DNA from: Apus apus
Taxonomy: Eukaryota > Chordata > Aves > Apodiformes > Apodidae
Assembly (NCBI RefSeq): GCF_020740795.1
Contig: NC_067285.1
Location: forward strand, 113,833,008 to 113,897,007
DNA length: 64,000 nucleotides
Direction: 5' to 3'
Shown here one piece after another: positions 15,410-27,106 of the stretch. The notes under the pieces are model-generated. The model was given only the letters and a program-made list of their open reading frames with translations. It did no database searches and was not told the origin of the DNA. Both the position numbers and the translations under genes were made by a program. The stretch's first letter is position 1. Every line of letters begins with the position of its first letter.

Positions 15410-18400
15410 TCAAACATCAGTCATCTCATCCTCCAGCTCAGCATCATCTGTCTCTCCTTCACCCTCCTCCTCCTCGTCCGACGTCACGTCGGCGTCGTCG
15501 GCTTGAGCTAGGCACTTGGGACACGAGCAGGTAAACAAGTAGTTCTCCCTGGAAAAAGGGAAGGAAGAAGGAGAAAGAGGGATGGTGTTCAGACAGGCAC
15601 AACCCCAACACTGTCCCCACAAGGACAGAGCAGCCAGGAAGGGGCTAAACGTGTTAAACGTGGATAGAGACTTGGATAGATTGGATCGTTGGGCTAATAT
15701 CAGTGGTCTGGGCTTCACCAAGGCCAAGTGCTGGGTCCTGCACTTGGGCCACAACAACCCCAGGCAACGCTCCAGGCTTGGGGAAGTGTGGCTGGAAAGT
15801 GTCTGGCAGGAAAGGACCTGGGGGCTCTCATTGACAAGGGGCTGAACACGAGCCAGCAGTGTGCCCAGGTGGCCAAGAAAGCCCATGGCATCCTGGCTTG
15901 TATTAGAAATAGTGTGACCAGCAGCAGCAGAGAGGTGATTGTGGCCCTGTGCTCAGCACTGGTGAGGCCACACCTGGAGTGTTGTGTCCAGTTTTGGGCA
16001 CCTCAATTCCAGAGAGATCTCGAGGTGCTGAAGCAAGGACAGAGGAGGGTAGGGAAGCTGGGGAAGGGCCTAGAGAATCCATCTGATGAAGAACACTTGA
16101 AGGAGCTGGGAATGTTTAGTGTGAGGAAGAGGAGGCCAGTGTCTCAACAAAGAAAAGGAAGGTGAGTGTGGACAGCAAAGCTTTTCAAGAGGCAACAGCA
16201 GAGCAGAGCAATAGAGAAGAGACCAAATCCTTGGTCTGTGGGGCTGGCTGGGGGTGCCAAGGGCTGCCACGTCCCCCCAGGTTCTTCCTACCTGAGTATC
16301 TTATTGCGGCTGTGTCTGCTCCGCTCCCTCTGGCAGCAGTCCAAGTAGCTGATGCAGATTTCCTGTCAGCCAAGAGAAACCAGAGTCAATCCCCATCAAC
16401 CCAGAGCAGCTCCATTTGTACCAGTCCCTCTCGGAGGGACCGGCAGAAACGCGGGGTCTGGCAGCCCCAATGTGGGATGAGCTGTGAATTCCTCTGCCAG
16501 GGCAACACAGGAGGTAGGGGGCTGGGGTCTGCTCCCTGGCAGGAAAAAAAAACCTCCTGCCAAGGTGCAATGTCACCCCAGGTTGCTCTGGGCCCTGCTG
16601 TCCCACCTCTCCTGCTTCGATGTCCTCCAGAGCCGTTAGATGCAGAAGAAAGTTGTTTTCCGGGAAAGACGTCTCAGCATTGGGAATGCAGCTGTGGTTA
16701 CCTGGGGGGGGGGAAGATGGGACACAGCTGAGCAGGCATCTCCAGAGGAATGGGAAGGCCCCCCCACAGCTCTCCTGGGGCTGCTGCCTGCTCTTCTGTG
16801 TGGCCCAGGCACGTGGGAGCCAGCACTTCCAACTGGGAGGGCCACAGTGTGGCTTAAGGCTTAGCAGCACATTGCTGCTGTCACCCCATCTACCTTGGGG
16901 ACACCAGCAGGACACTCTGCACTAACACTGGGGACAAGGGGGGTCCAGCAGAGCAGGGTGCAGGGCCAGGACTCTCCCTCAGACTCACAAAAAACCCCTG
17001 ACAGAGGAAGCTGGCCTGGATCATCCCCAGGGATGCACAGCACCATTCCCTGACTCCAGGTGCTGAAGGAAGCACAGGGCTGTACTTCTGCCTCACTTCC
17101 CAGCTCTCCCAGCAGCCAGTCCCCAGGTCCTGCTCTGCTGTCAAGGCTTCTGAGGGAAAGAAGACAGCTCTGGGACATCCTCTCCTACGTCCCCATGGCC
17201 TGGACAAGAAAGGCTACCTCCCTTCGTGGTCTGTTCAGTTCCGTTTTGCTCAGACAAGGGTGGAGACAGTCTCCTTGCTAACTGCACACATGGCTCCTGG
17301 AGCCCCTATCACATCCAAGTCCATTCAAGCCAGGACTGACCACTTCAGAGCTAGGTGAGATACCAGGAGACCACAACAGAGCAGCCAGGCCCCATTCAAA
17401 CCCACCCAATGCCATGGATATGAAGCATAAACCCTTTTCTCCAGATGATTTTAGGAAGAGGTGAGCCTGACTAGCCCAGGACATCCCCCTCCTCACTACT
17501 AGTTTTCCTCCCAGTTCCTGTGGTACTTACAGCAGCTCTGGAGCACGTAGAGACCTGATCCTTCACAGTTGAGGAACTCTCCTGACTCTGCAGCACAGAG
17601 AGGGGGGGTTAAAACTTTGCATGGGCTCTTCAGGCTCTTCCCCATGTGCAGCTCAACATGAGCATGAAGGAAGCTCCATCAGGGCTGAACACACCCAGCC
17701 AAAGCTGCTGTGAAGGCCAGGTGTTGGGGGGTGGCTTCCAAAACACCTTTCCCTTCCCACTGGGAGGGGATGGAAGATGATTTGCACCCCCAGTTCAGGT
17801 GTGTGCTCTAATCCTATCCCTGTACTCACATAACTGCATCAGTCAATAAGTGATAACCAGGTCTTTGAAGGTTCAGTGTAGATAGGACTTCCCTGCACAA
17901 GTTCACTCCAGATCAGCCCTCCAGCCCCCCTGACCTGCCACAGTCCACCTGGGCCACACTGCCCAAAAAGCTTAGGACTTGCCCTGTCCATGTAGCAAGC
18001 CAAAGGCAGCAGGCACAGCTCACCCAGACCAGAGGAACTGGGATCTCCCAGTCCTTACTGGGAACCTCTCCTATTCCCTGAATGTCCAGCAGTCAGTCTC
18101 CTGAAAACAGCACTGCCTGATGCTGCCCAGGGGCAAGGTGAGGCTCACCCTTCTCAATGTCCTTGTAGAGCTGGTCGATGAAGGCGTCCAGCTCCTCCCG
18201 CTGCAGCAGGGGCAGATCCAGCGCGTCGCAGGCGTGAACCCACTGGCTGAGTGAGCTGCAGGGAACCAGAGGGACCCCCTGACAGCTCCCCAGGGCTCTC
18301 AGCATATGGTGGGACCTCACAAACGTAGGGGGGGGGTGGGGGCTGTGTGTCTAAGAGTCAAACTCAGTGGCTCTGACTGGCCCAGGTCTGGCAGAGGGAT

Positions 18401-21400
18401 GTGGAAGGGTTGGACACAGCCAAGGTGAAGGACTGCTCTTCAGTTTGCCTGGCCGTCCCCTCTGTGAGGTCTGAACCCAGCCCCTACCCAGGTAGGTCAC
18501 TGTGGGTTTGCAGATGCACATCCCCTCCACCCCACAGCCCTGCTGCCCTGCAAGAAGCACCCAGAAAGCCGTGTTACCTTGTTCCTATGCCTTGGCCATT
18601 GGTCCCAACGAGGGCAAAGAGGGATCGAAAGCCTTCTGGAGTGAACCACTGCAGAAGGGACATGAGAAAGCAGCTGAGCCCAGGCCAGCACCCCACTCTG
18701 CAAGCACCTCAAATCCCATGAGGAGCTTTGGAGAAAGCAAGGAATGGGCAGAGGCCCAGGGGAAGCTCTGGTCTTTAGGGCAGACATAACTCCTGGGGGC
18801 TGGTGCCAAGCGGAGCGGTCCCACCACACTTCTGGGCTAGTGGGGAGGTGACTCAACTCACCCTGCTGAGATATTCATCATAAAGGGCTTCGGTGAAGAG
18901 CAAGCGCAGCAGCTCCAGCTGGCCCTGGCAGGAGATGGTAAGTGTCAGGGTGGGGAAACTCCACTGGGAGTCAGACCCAGGCTGACAGCCAAGCCCAGAA
19001 CAGGCTGGAAGGCTCAGGAGTCAGGGTCCTCCTCCTTCCCTGCAAGGCTGGGGGTTGCCACCCTCAGAGCAGCAAAAGCCACGCATTTTAGCAGGAAAAG
19101 CCACCTACTCAGCAGCTAAGGATCACCCTGTCCCAGCCCACAGCAGAAGCACCTCCACCACAGGAAGGAGCAGCATGTCCCACTGAAGCACCACAAACCC
19201 AAAGCCCTCCAAACAACTCTGTCAGGTCAGCTAGCCCCTAATGGGGGGGAGGTTTTGTGTCCTCACTTTCAGCCTGGCATTTCCAGTGTCCTCCATCCCA
19301 GCTGCCACGGGGTCCATGCACCCCGTGGGCTCGCAGACACAGGCAGGGAGAGGATGGGCTCAGGGATTCCACACATCCAACCACCACCAAGCTCTTACCT
19401 TGAATTTGTCCCCCAGCAGCTTGTGCACGATCTCCTCTTCTTCATTTGCCGTCTTACTGCAGAACTGGGAGAAGGCCTTGATCCACCACTCCTTGTCCTT
19501 AGCCTGGAAGAGGAATCAAGCAAAGGCATTGCAGCAACACCACTTTCCTCCTCAGCCAGGGCAGAAGGGGAGAGGACAAGTCCTGCTGAGCTCAGAGGTG
19601 TCCAGCCTGCTAGTAAGAACCAGGAGAAGCAGTTGCACAGCAGCAGTTTGTTGTCAGAATAAACACTGAGAAAGCCAGGCCAAAGAAGCAGAGCCAAAGG
19701 AAAGGTTGTGACTATTTTGGTACACAAAAAAAAAGACTTGCTTGGCTCAGAACACAGCAGCATCCTTTGCTCCCTGCTGTCTCCATGACCAGGGACCACT
19801 AGATGCTGAGATCTATTCAAGCAAGGACCCTGACAATTGCTGGAGAAGAGATCAGTCCTTGGCAATAACATCCACAACGGGATGAGGAAACCACACAGGG
19901 CAGCTGTGGCTCCAAACTGCAGACCCACCTGTTTGACAGTGGCAACCATCCGGGCCATCAACATGACACTGGAAGTCTCTGGTGGATAATGCATGTTTCT
20001 GGGGGGGATAAGAATGAAGAAAAAAAAGATGAGCAGATCAGTGCTGGTATGAAAATCAAAAGCTAGAGGGAGGCAGAGGCAGCTTCCATCCATTTGGCCA
20101 GGCCTTCACCAGAACGGCCAATGCAGCATCACTGTGTGTGGATCCAGCAGCCTGGGGGGAGGAGAAGCCTGAACCTACCTGCCTGCTCTGGGCATGCAAA
20201 TGATCCCCCACCATCCTGCTAAACTAGAGCTTGGGTCCCATACAAAGCCCAGGCCTGCAGCAAGAGCTAGAGTTTGTGACAAGCTTTGGGTCAGGAATGT
20301 TGCTTCTCCCTTCTGTGCCAGTTTTGTCATCTGCCAGCAGGGACAGCAATTTGTGTACTCACAGGAAGATCTCCCAGAGGCTGGAGCTCTCCAGGAGCAC
20401 TGTCCATGCACAGCTCAGAGCTTTGTAGCTTTTTAATGGGAGAAAAAGAACTACTGCTCAGCTGTGTGTCCAATCCCTTGCACTACCAACACAAATCCAC
20501 CTGCTGCCCAACCAGCAGCTAGAGCTGGGCAGTGTCCTTGGCCAACACCACCCTCCAGCCACCCCATGCAGGGGATGCAAAGCAAGGACAATCCTCAGCC
20601 CTGGTCCCAGGCAGCATCACCCAGCCCAGGAGAGCCACCTCTTCCACCCGTGGAGCAAGCAGGCAGGTCGGTCCCCTACCTCCATGCCTCCTGCAGCTTG
20701 TTGAGGGGGTGTGTGGGGTCATCACGGGACGGGCCAAGGCAGAGGACCTGGTGGTACTGCTCCAAAGCAGCCTGCCTGCATTCAGCACTGCAGTAGGTCA
20801 CCTAGAGCGAGGGGCACAGCACCTGGCGTTGGCTATGGCAGCAGGAAAAAGGGGTCCTAGGCCTAGCTGTGCCCCCTCCCTGACCCTCTGAGCCCCAGCT
20901 CTTTAGCCATCACGATGCAGGAGGGAAAAAGGCAGACGCTCATCTTGGGGCAGCACAAGATGCTGTGTAGGAGTTGGTGACCCCAACAAGCCCCGTACCT
21001 GGCAGCGGGGACACTGCTGGTGCAGGTCTTTCCGGATGCTGCACTGCTCAGGGTGAGGCAGCACCAGGGAGCTCTTCCCCAGCAGCCGCTGGGCGTTCTC
21101 CTCCGCCGTCTCCAGGGCCCTCAGGCAGTGGTCACAGGCTGCCAAGAGACAGGAGGGACACACACCACAGTGAGGGAACAGAAGAGGCCAGGGCAAGATG
21201 GCATGACTGGCACCAGCACCATCTCCAAGCTGGAGGCAACAGGCTCTTCCAGCAAAGAGCATTTCTGCTGCAATTTAACCTGCCCCCAGCCCTCACCTAC
21301 TGCCCTGTAATCACAGAATCATCAAATCCCAGACTGGATTGAGTTGGAAAGGACCTTCAAGATCATCTAGATCCAACCCCCCTGCATGGGCAGGGACACC

Positions 21401-22738
21401 TCCCACTAGAGGTGTCAGGTGCTTCTCTCAGACAAACGCTGCACACTCCAGGGGCTCTTAGACCATTGAAGAAAAGGATTTGACTGTCAGTTGCACACAC
21501 GGTTCATGAGTTTCAGCTGTTCCAATGCAGGATCTTAATCCCAGAATGCTTTTTCCTCCTTTATACTGACAAGGCAGGTAGTTTTTCATAGAATCATCAA
21601 ATCCCAGACTGGATTGAGTTGGAAAGGACCTTAAAGATCATCTAGATCCAACTCCCCTGCATGGGCAGGGACACCTCCCACCAGCCCAGGTTGCTCCAAG
21701 CCCCATCCAACCTGCCCTTCAGCACTGCCAGGGATGGGGCAGCCACAGCTTCTCTGGGCAAGCTGGGCCAGGGTCTCACCACCCTCACAGCCAAGAATTT
21801 CCTCCTAATGCCTCACCTAAATCTCCCCTTTTCCACTCCAGAGCCATTACAGAATCACTTAGGTTGGAAAAGACCTCCGAGATCACCAAGTCCAACCATT
21901 ACCCCCTGCCCTACCCCCAGACACCCTTACAAAAAGGGGAGATGCTGGGAAGGGTTGAAGTGTTGACGTCGAGCGTCCCCACATCACTGACCCACAGCGG
22001 AGCCCAGCAGGGTTTCGGCGGGACAAGGAAGCTTCAAAATCCTGCTCTTACAACCCTCAGTTTTTCCTCCCAGCACCTCAGGAGGAAGCCAGCACCCCTG
22101 TGGGCTGTTTTCTGCCACGGGGTGCCTGGCATCCCCACCAGAACCCCTCAGGGAACTCGGTGCTCCCGCCGCAGACGGTGCCCGACGGCGGCAGGTGCTG
22201 CCTCTCCCCAGGGCCCACGCCAAGTCCCCATCCTTCAAACCACCCCCCGAGCTTTCCACCCGGGCCACAGAGACAGCAAACAGCCCCAGACCCAGTTTTG
22301 TTTTTTCCTTGAGAACCAGCCAGCGCCGTGGTCCCCCTCGGCGGGGCGGGGTGAGGAGGCGGCGGGCCCCAGCTCACCTCGGTAGTTGTACAGGGCGTTC
22401 CAGAGGAACTGGGACGACACCACCGGCCTCTCCACGAAGACCGTTTCCCCTTTTCGGATGTCCTTGGTGGCGAACAGGCCTTTTCCCTGCCGGGGGAGAA
22501 AAAGCGCGGGCTGAGGGGAGACACCCCGTGGGGCTGCCCCCAGCCCTCAGAGAAGGAGGCAACCTTTTGGCGGGGGGGGGGAGGCTTTTACCCCATTTTC
22601 TCCCCCTCCCAGGGGAAGGAAGAGGAAAGGGGTGGGGGGGAAGAGGAGAAGGGAGGGACGCCGAGATGGGGGGCTCACCTTGGCGCTGCTGATGAACCGC
22701 GCCTCGGCCCCGCACGCCTCCCCCGCCGCGGCGGCCAT
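15410..22738 (-). CDS. SMYD5: SMYD5, SET and MYND domain-containing lysine methyltransferase
   Basis: SMYD5 is a divergent SMYD-family protein lysine methyltransferase; reported substrates include histone H4 K20 and ribosomal protein eL40 K22. Coding exons on the minus strand: 22679-22738, 22378-22486, 20999-21138, 20680-20801, 19929-19998, 19399-19503, 18862-18924, 18578-18648, 18149-18255, 17531-17587, 16607-16701, 16292-16362, 15410-15548. All have GT/AG borders with consistent phase, giving 402 residues. The human protein is about 418, the difference being mostly a shorter N-terminus here. Visible parts: SET-N ([20 protein letters not shown]), the cysteine-rich MYND-like zinc segment ([19 protein letters not shown]), the SET core ([20 protein letters not shown], then [12 protein letters not shown]), the post-SET cysteines (CSCPKC), and the acidic tail ending [12 protein letters not shown]. 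The last intron contains an old CR1 copy. Identification is secure. Confidence 0.97.
15655..16170 (+). mobile_element. Older CR1 LINE, end of ORF2 and start of 3' region
   Basis: Plus-strand copy in the last SMYD5 intron. The sense reading includes reverse-transcriptase C-terminal text ([32 protein letters not shown]), diverged and without an intact 3' tail. Confidence 0.9.
21308..21418 (-). mobile_element. CR1 LINE 3' tail fragment
   Basis: Short reverse-strand tail (AGAATCATCAAATCCCAGAC followed by GGAAAGGACCTTCAAG) in SMYD5 intron 2. Confidence 0.9.
21587..21848 (-). mobile_element. CR1 LINE 3' fragment
   Basis: Reverse-strand CR1 in SMYD5 intron 2. It starts with nearly the same 60 bases as the copy at 21308 but extends further into the element. 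Confidence 0.92.
21849..21935 (-). mobile_element. Second, distinct CR1 tail abutting the previous copy
   Basis: A new 3' end (AGAATCACTTAGGTTGGAAA) begins directly after the previous copy, so two insertions of different subfamilies lie end to end. Confidence 0.75.
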
Positions 22739-23000
22739 CTTCGGGCGGCGACTTCCCGGCTCCGGGGGGCGGGCAGTGCCTCTTCCTCCTCCTCCTCCTC
22801 CTCCTCCTCCTCCTCCTCCTCTTCTTCCTCCTCCTCCTCCTCTTCTTCCTCCTCCTCCTCCTCCTCCTTCCCCACCACCCGCACCAAGATGGCGACCCCC
22901 CCCCCCCCTCCCCTTCCCGCCATCGCCCCCCTCAGCCCCGGCCGCCATCTTGGCGCTCCCCTCAGCCCGCCGCCTCCCCCACCTCCCCACCACACCAGCC
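22739..23000 (-). promoter_or_regulatory. SMYD5 CpG promoter with YY1-type sites
   Basis: A CpG-rich, TATA-less region upstream of the SMYD5 start. CAAGATGGCG (22885-22894) and its exact reverse complement CGCCATCTTG (22943-22952) form an inverted pair of YY1-type sites. A third AAGATGGC-type site overlaps the SMYD5 start codon itself. A pyrimidine triplet tract (22781-22868) lies between. Confidence 0.7.
22781..22868. repeat. (CCT/CTT)n triplet tract
   Basis: About 29 pyrimidine triplets, mostly CTC/TCC with two short TCTTC interruptions, 45-130 bp upstream of the SMYD5 start codon. It is a homopurine-homopyrimidine mirror-type sequence that can form triplex DNA. Confidence 0.95.
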
Positions 23001-23514
23001 GTTTGAGTTCGCCTGCTTTTTTGGGGTTTTTTTACCCCCCCAACCCCGCGAATTAATTCTTTCCAGCCCGGGGAGGAGCAGCCTCCGTGTCCCCGTCAGG
23101 CGGGACCGCCAGGCATCGCCACCCGGCCCCGCGCGCTCCCAACTGCCTTCATTTCCCCCCCAAAAAAAAAAAATACCCCCTTCAGAACACGCCGACGTGC
23201 CCCCTGCTCCCCCTGCTACCTCTCCTTAGGCTGCCTGCGGACGCCCAAAACGCAGCCAAGCGCCCGTGGAGTTTTAATTGACTTAACGAGCACCTGCGCG
23301 GCCCGCGGCCTCGCTCCTCATCGGCCCGCGGCGGGCCTGGGGTGCCGGGACACACCGTGTTCTTTGGGGGGTTTGGTGTCACTGGGTGTCCCTGTCGGGC
23401 CGTGGCAGGGACACGGAGCCGCGAGTTAGCGCCGTGACATCAGGGACGCCTTCCTGGCCAACAGGGACACCCCCTTCCTGGCCCCCAGGCCATGGGTGCA
23501 TGAGAAAGGGGGTG

Positions 23515-24092
23515 GTTAGTCGGTCAAGAGAGGTTCTGCTGCCCCTCTGTTCTGCCCTGGTGAGGCCGCATCTGGAGTATTGTGTCCAGTTCTGGGCCCC
23601 TCAGTTCCAGAAGGACAGGGAACTGCTGGAAAGAGTCCAGGGCAGAGCCACAAAGATGGTGAAGGGAGTGGAACATCTCCCTGATGAGGAAAGGCTGAGG
23701 GAGCTGGGTCTCTTGAGCTTGGAGAAGAGGAGACTGAGGGGCGACCTCATCCATGTTCACAAATATGTAAAGGGTGAGTGTCAGGAGGATGCAGCAAAGC
23801 ATTTTTAAGTGATGTCCAGTGATAGGACAAGGGGTAATGGATGCAAACTGGAGCACAGGAGGTTCCATGTGAATATCAGGAAGAACTTCTTTCCTGTGAG
23901 AGTGACAGAGCCCTGGGCCAGGCTGCCCAGAGAGGTTGTGGAGTCTCCTTCTCTGGAGACATTCCAACCCCCCTGGACACGTTCCTGTGTGATGTGCTCT
24001 GGGTGATCCTGCTCTGGCAGGAGGGTTGGACTGGGTGACCTTTCCAGGTCCCTTCCAACCCCTAAGATTCTGTGATTCTGTGATTCCATGAC
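23515..24092 (+). mobile_element. CR1 LINE 3' copy
   Basis: Plus-strand copy of a different subfamily from most in the window: [19 protein letters not shown] coding text, then GAGCTTGGAGAAGAGGAGAC, and a tail of GATTCTGTGATTCTGTGATT repeats at 24068-24090. Confidence 0.93.
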
Positions 24093-24711
24093 AAGGGACA
24101 GACCAACTGCCTAGGACACCTTCCCCGCCCGGATTTTTGGGGTGAGACCCAGCAGGGCACAGCTCCAGCACCCAACGCCCGCCCCGGGGGGACCTGCAAG
24201 GGCCTCGCAGCAGGTGGAGCGATGCTACTTTATGGCAGGTATTTCAGTGACATCTTCTTGCTAATCGTGGCCATTACTGTAACAACAGCTTGACACGTCA
24301 TGTTTTTCTAATGTTTGGGTGCGAAGTGGTGGGGGATTCCATCCGTCAGCCGTCAGCTTGAGTCGTGGCCAGGCCAGCAACGCTTCAAAGCGCCTTTTCA
24401 CATCTCTCTGGTTCCCACAACATTTAATTTAGAAGTGTTTGTGAAGCTGGAGTGGGATTGCATCCACTTCTGTGTTTGCAGAGCACGGGGGTGGGGGAAC
24501 CTTATCCTGGACTTTAGACATCTGCAGACAGAGGTCCTGGTTCTCCAGGAGCAACATCCCAAACGGAGCAGTCCATGCTAACCAGACACGTTTCTTACTA
24601 TAAATGTGGTTCTATCTCTGGAGGAACAGGCCTAGAGATAGCAACTTGTGTTATCAACGTTCACCCATGGTCATCAATTAAAAAATAAATACAATTGTCC
24701 CCCTCTACTTG

Positions 24712-25230
24712 GCTATTGTGAGACCCCACCTGGGGCACTGTGTCCAGTTCTGGAACCCCTTAATGTAAGGACACAGAGCTCCTGGGTTGAGTCCAGAGGA
24801 GGCCATGGAGATGATCCCAGGGCTGGAGCAGCTCTGCTCTGGAGACAGGCTGGGAGAGTTGGGGTGTTCAGCCTGGAGAAGAGAAGGCTCCAGGGAGACC
24901 TTAGAGCACCTTCCAGTGCCTGAAGGGGCTCCAGGAAAGCTGGGGAGGGGCTTGGGACAAGGGGAAGTAATGGTTTAAACTGAAAGAGGGGAGATTTACA
25001 TTAGACATCAGGAAGAAATTCTTTGCTGTGAGGGTGGTGAGACCCTGGCCCAGGTTGCCCAGGGAAGCTGTGGCTGCCCCATCCCTGGCAGTGTTGAAGG
25101 GCAGGTTGGATGGGGCTTGGAGCAGCCTGGTCTGGTGGGAGGTGTCCCTGCCCATGCAGGGGCGTTGGAACTAGATGATCTTGAAGGTCCCTTCCAACTC
25201 AATCCAGTCTGTGATTCTACTATATGATTC
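24712..25230 (+). mobile_element. CR1 LINE 3' copy
   Basis: Plus-strand copy starting in the ORF2 end (GTGAGACCCCACCTGGGGCA) and running through the 3' region to a GATTCT-type tail. It lies between SMYD5 and the first Not gene. Confidence 0.95.
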
Positions 25231-27106
25231 TCATTTTTTTTAGCATTTATTTTGTCCAAAACATCTTATTAAGGAAAAAAAAAAACAACCAAAAACTTTT
25301 TGGAAGGATGAAAATACACCGGGGTTTTTCTTTCCGTTAACAATTTCAACTGGAAATTAAAGAGAGTAGTTGGAAATGAATTCTCCTTCTAGTTGTTGGG
25401 GGGGGGGGTTTGTGTGTTAACACTTAAAGTGGTTTTCAGCTGATCTTTTTCAAAGCTGCTCTTGCTCCATTCCAAACATTCAAGCTTGAGAATAGTGCAC
25501 AGGTTTACCAAAAACCACAGAAGCATGGGGGGAAAAAAACTGTTTTCCAATTTGCAGTGATGTGTCAGGACTAAAAATGTGCAAGAAATCACCCTTTTTT
25601 GAGAATAAATCACCCTTTTGAGAATAATTCACCCTTTCTTGACTTGCTGCTGGAAACCAGCTATTACTTTTTGATAACCGGAGTCTTATTAAGAGGAGGA
25701 AAAGATGCTTTTCTTTTCTCTTTATGTTTTTTTTTCCCTCCATTTCCTCAGAAACCCAGTAAAAATGACCAGTAACTCATCCTTGGAATCTGTGGGGCAA
25801 GAAGCCACAGAGGAATCTCCACTGGCTCAGAAACCAAGGAGCTGCCCAACCCTGCCTCCCCCCAGCTAGTCCCACCTCTCTTTTTAAAACACACTAGATT
25901 TTTATTAAGCAAAGCAAATAAATAAGTAACAGTTATTAAGGTGGGGGGGGGAGGAAATAAGAAAAAAAGGTTTTTTGTATAAATAAGAATGGAAGAGTAA
26001 AGTGATGCACAGTGTCCTGCGTCAGAAAAGAGAGGCAATAAATTATCCTGAGCTGTTGGGATGTGGTGCCTGGTTCCCTGGGCAGCCCGAAGTGGGGGAG
26101 GTGACAGCCTGGCCTGAGGGGGGTGGAGAGGTTAGTCCTGACCCCTCGAAGCCCTCCCACCCACCAGAAATACCCCAGAAATACAGCTGCTAACTGCATC
26201 GGGGGCTGCAGATGTGCTCGCCACGCACTCCAGGCGCCGTTTCCCATGGGGAGCTGGGTGTGTAATGAGGAGAGAACGGAGCAACTGCTGCCTGGGCCAG
26301 GATCTGCACATCTGGGAGAGGGGCAGGGGGGTCGACTGAGGCACCAGAGGTGTTGGAAAGCTGCTGTTTTTATTCCAACAGCCCCCATCCCTGCCCCTTG
26401 TCTGGCCCCAGTGCCTGCACACACACTCCTTGGCGGGGTGAGGACGCGGCAGAGAGACCCACCAGGTTCTGCCCTCTGGGTTTGGGAAGCCAAAAGGAAG
26501 GCACAGATACACCAAGGCACAGGGCCAAAGGAGGCACTTGTGGTCACAGGGCAGGAGCAGACCCTGCTCATCTCTCTGCAGGTGCACTAATGGTCTGCAG
26601 GCGGGAGCAAAGGGCTTTCCAATTTTCACTTTGTTTGTTTGTTGTGATCTAAGCATCAAACACGGGAGTCAAGCTGACCAGGAGTAGCAATCAGAGTTGA
26701 TTCTCCTCCCAGCACAGGGTGTCCCTCCTAGGAGCACACAGCCACACACAACACAAGTGACCCTGTGTCTGCAGCCATCAGAGACACCGATTGTCACCTC
26801 AGGCTCTCAGCTGCAAACTGTGTGTCCTGGTGCTTCAAGAGCAAACAGGAGGTCACATGCCTTGCTATGGAACCACCAAGGACAACCAGCCCTGCTGATG
26901 AAGCCCCAGGAATTAATGGCACAAGGCTACCAAGCAAGATTTGGGGGGCTCCTCCCAGGCAGCTGCAGTTTTGTCCTTTAGCTCCAGCTCTCAGATGGAG
27001 AGTGTCATGTCTCACTTGGACCAAAGATGTGCCTGCATCCCCAGGATCTCCAGCAAGCAGGCATGGCTGGAAAACACAACAGTGGCAGCTCAGTCTTATC
27101 AGCTGT
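25231..27106. other. Noncoding flank 3' of NOTO, AT-richer
   Basis: No exon is recognised. Two AATAAA signals on the minus strand (25246-25251 and 25901-25906) and one at 26369-26374 lie downstream of the NOTO stop. A run of G follows near 25398-25408. The part up to about 26370 is probably NOTO 3' UTR. Confidence 0.5.
26369..26374 (-). terminator. Possible NOTO polyadenylation signal AATAAA
   Basis: Nearest AATAAA on the minus strand after the NOTO stop (27107), implying a 3' UTR of about 0.75 kb. Two more distal AATAAA motifs exist, so the site used is uncertain. Confidence 0.4.

Noticed and set aside
22547-22995. Poly-glutamate and poly-glycine frames upstream of SMYD5
   Set aside because: They are translations of the (CCT)n promoter tract.
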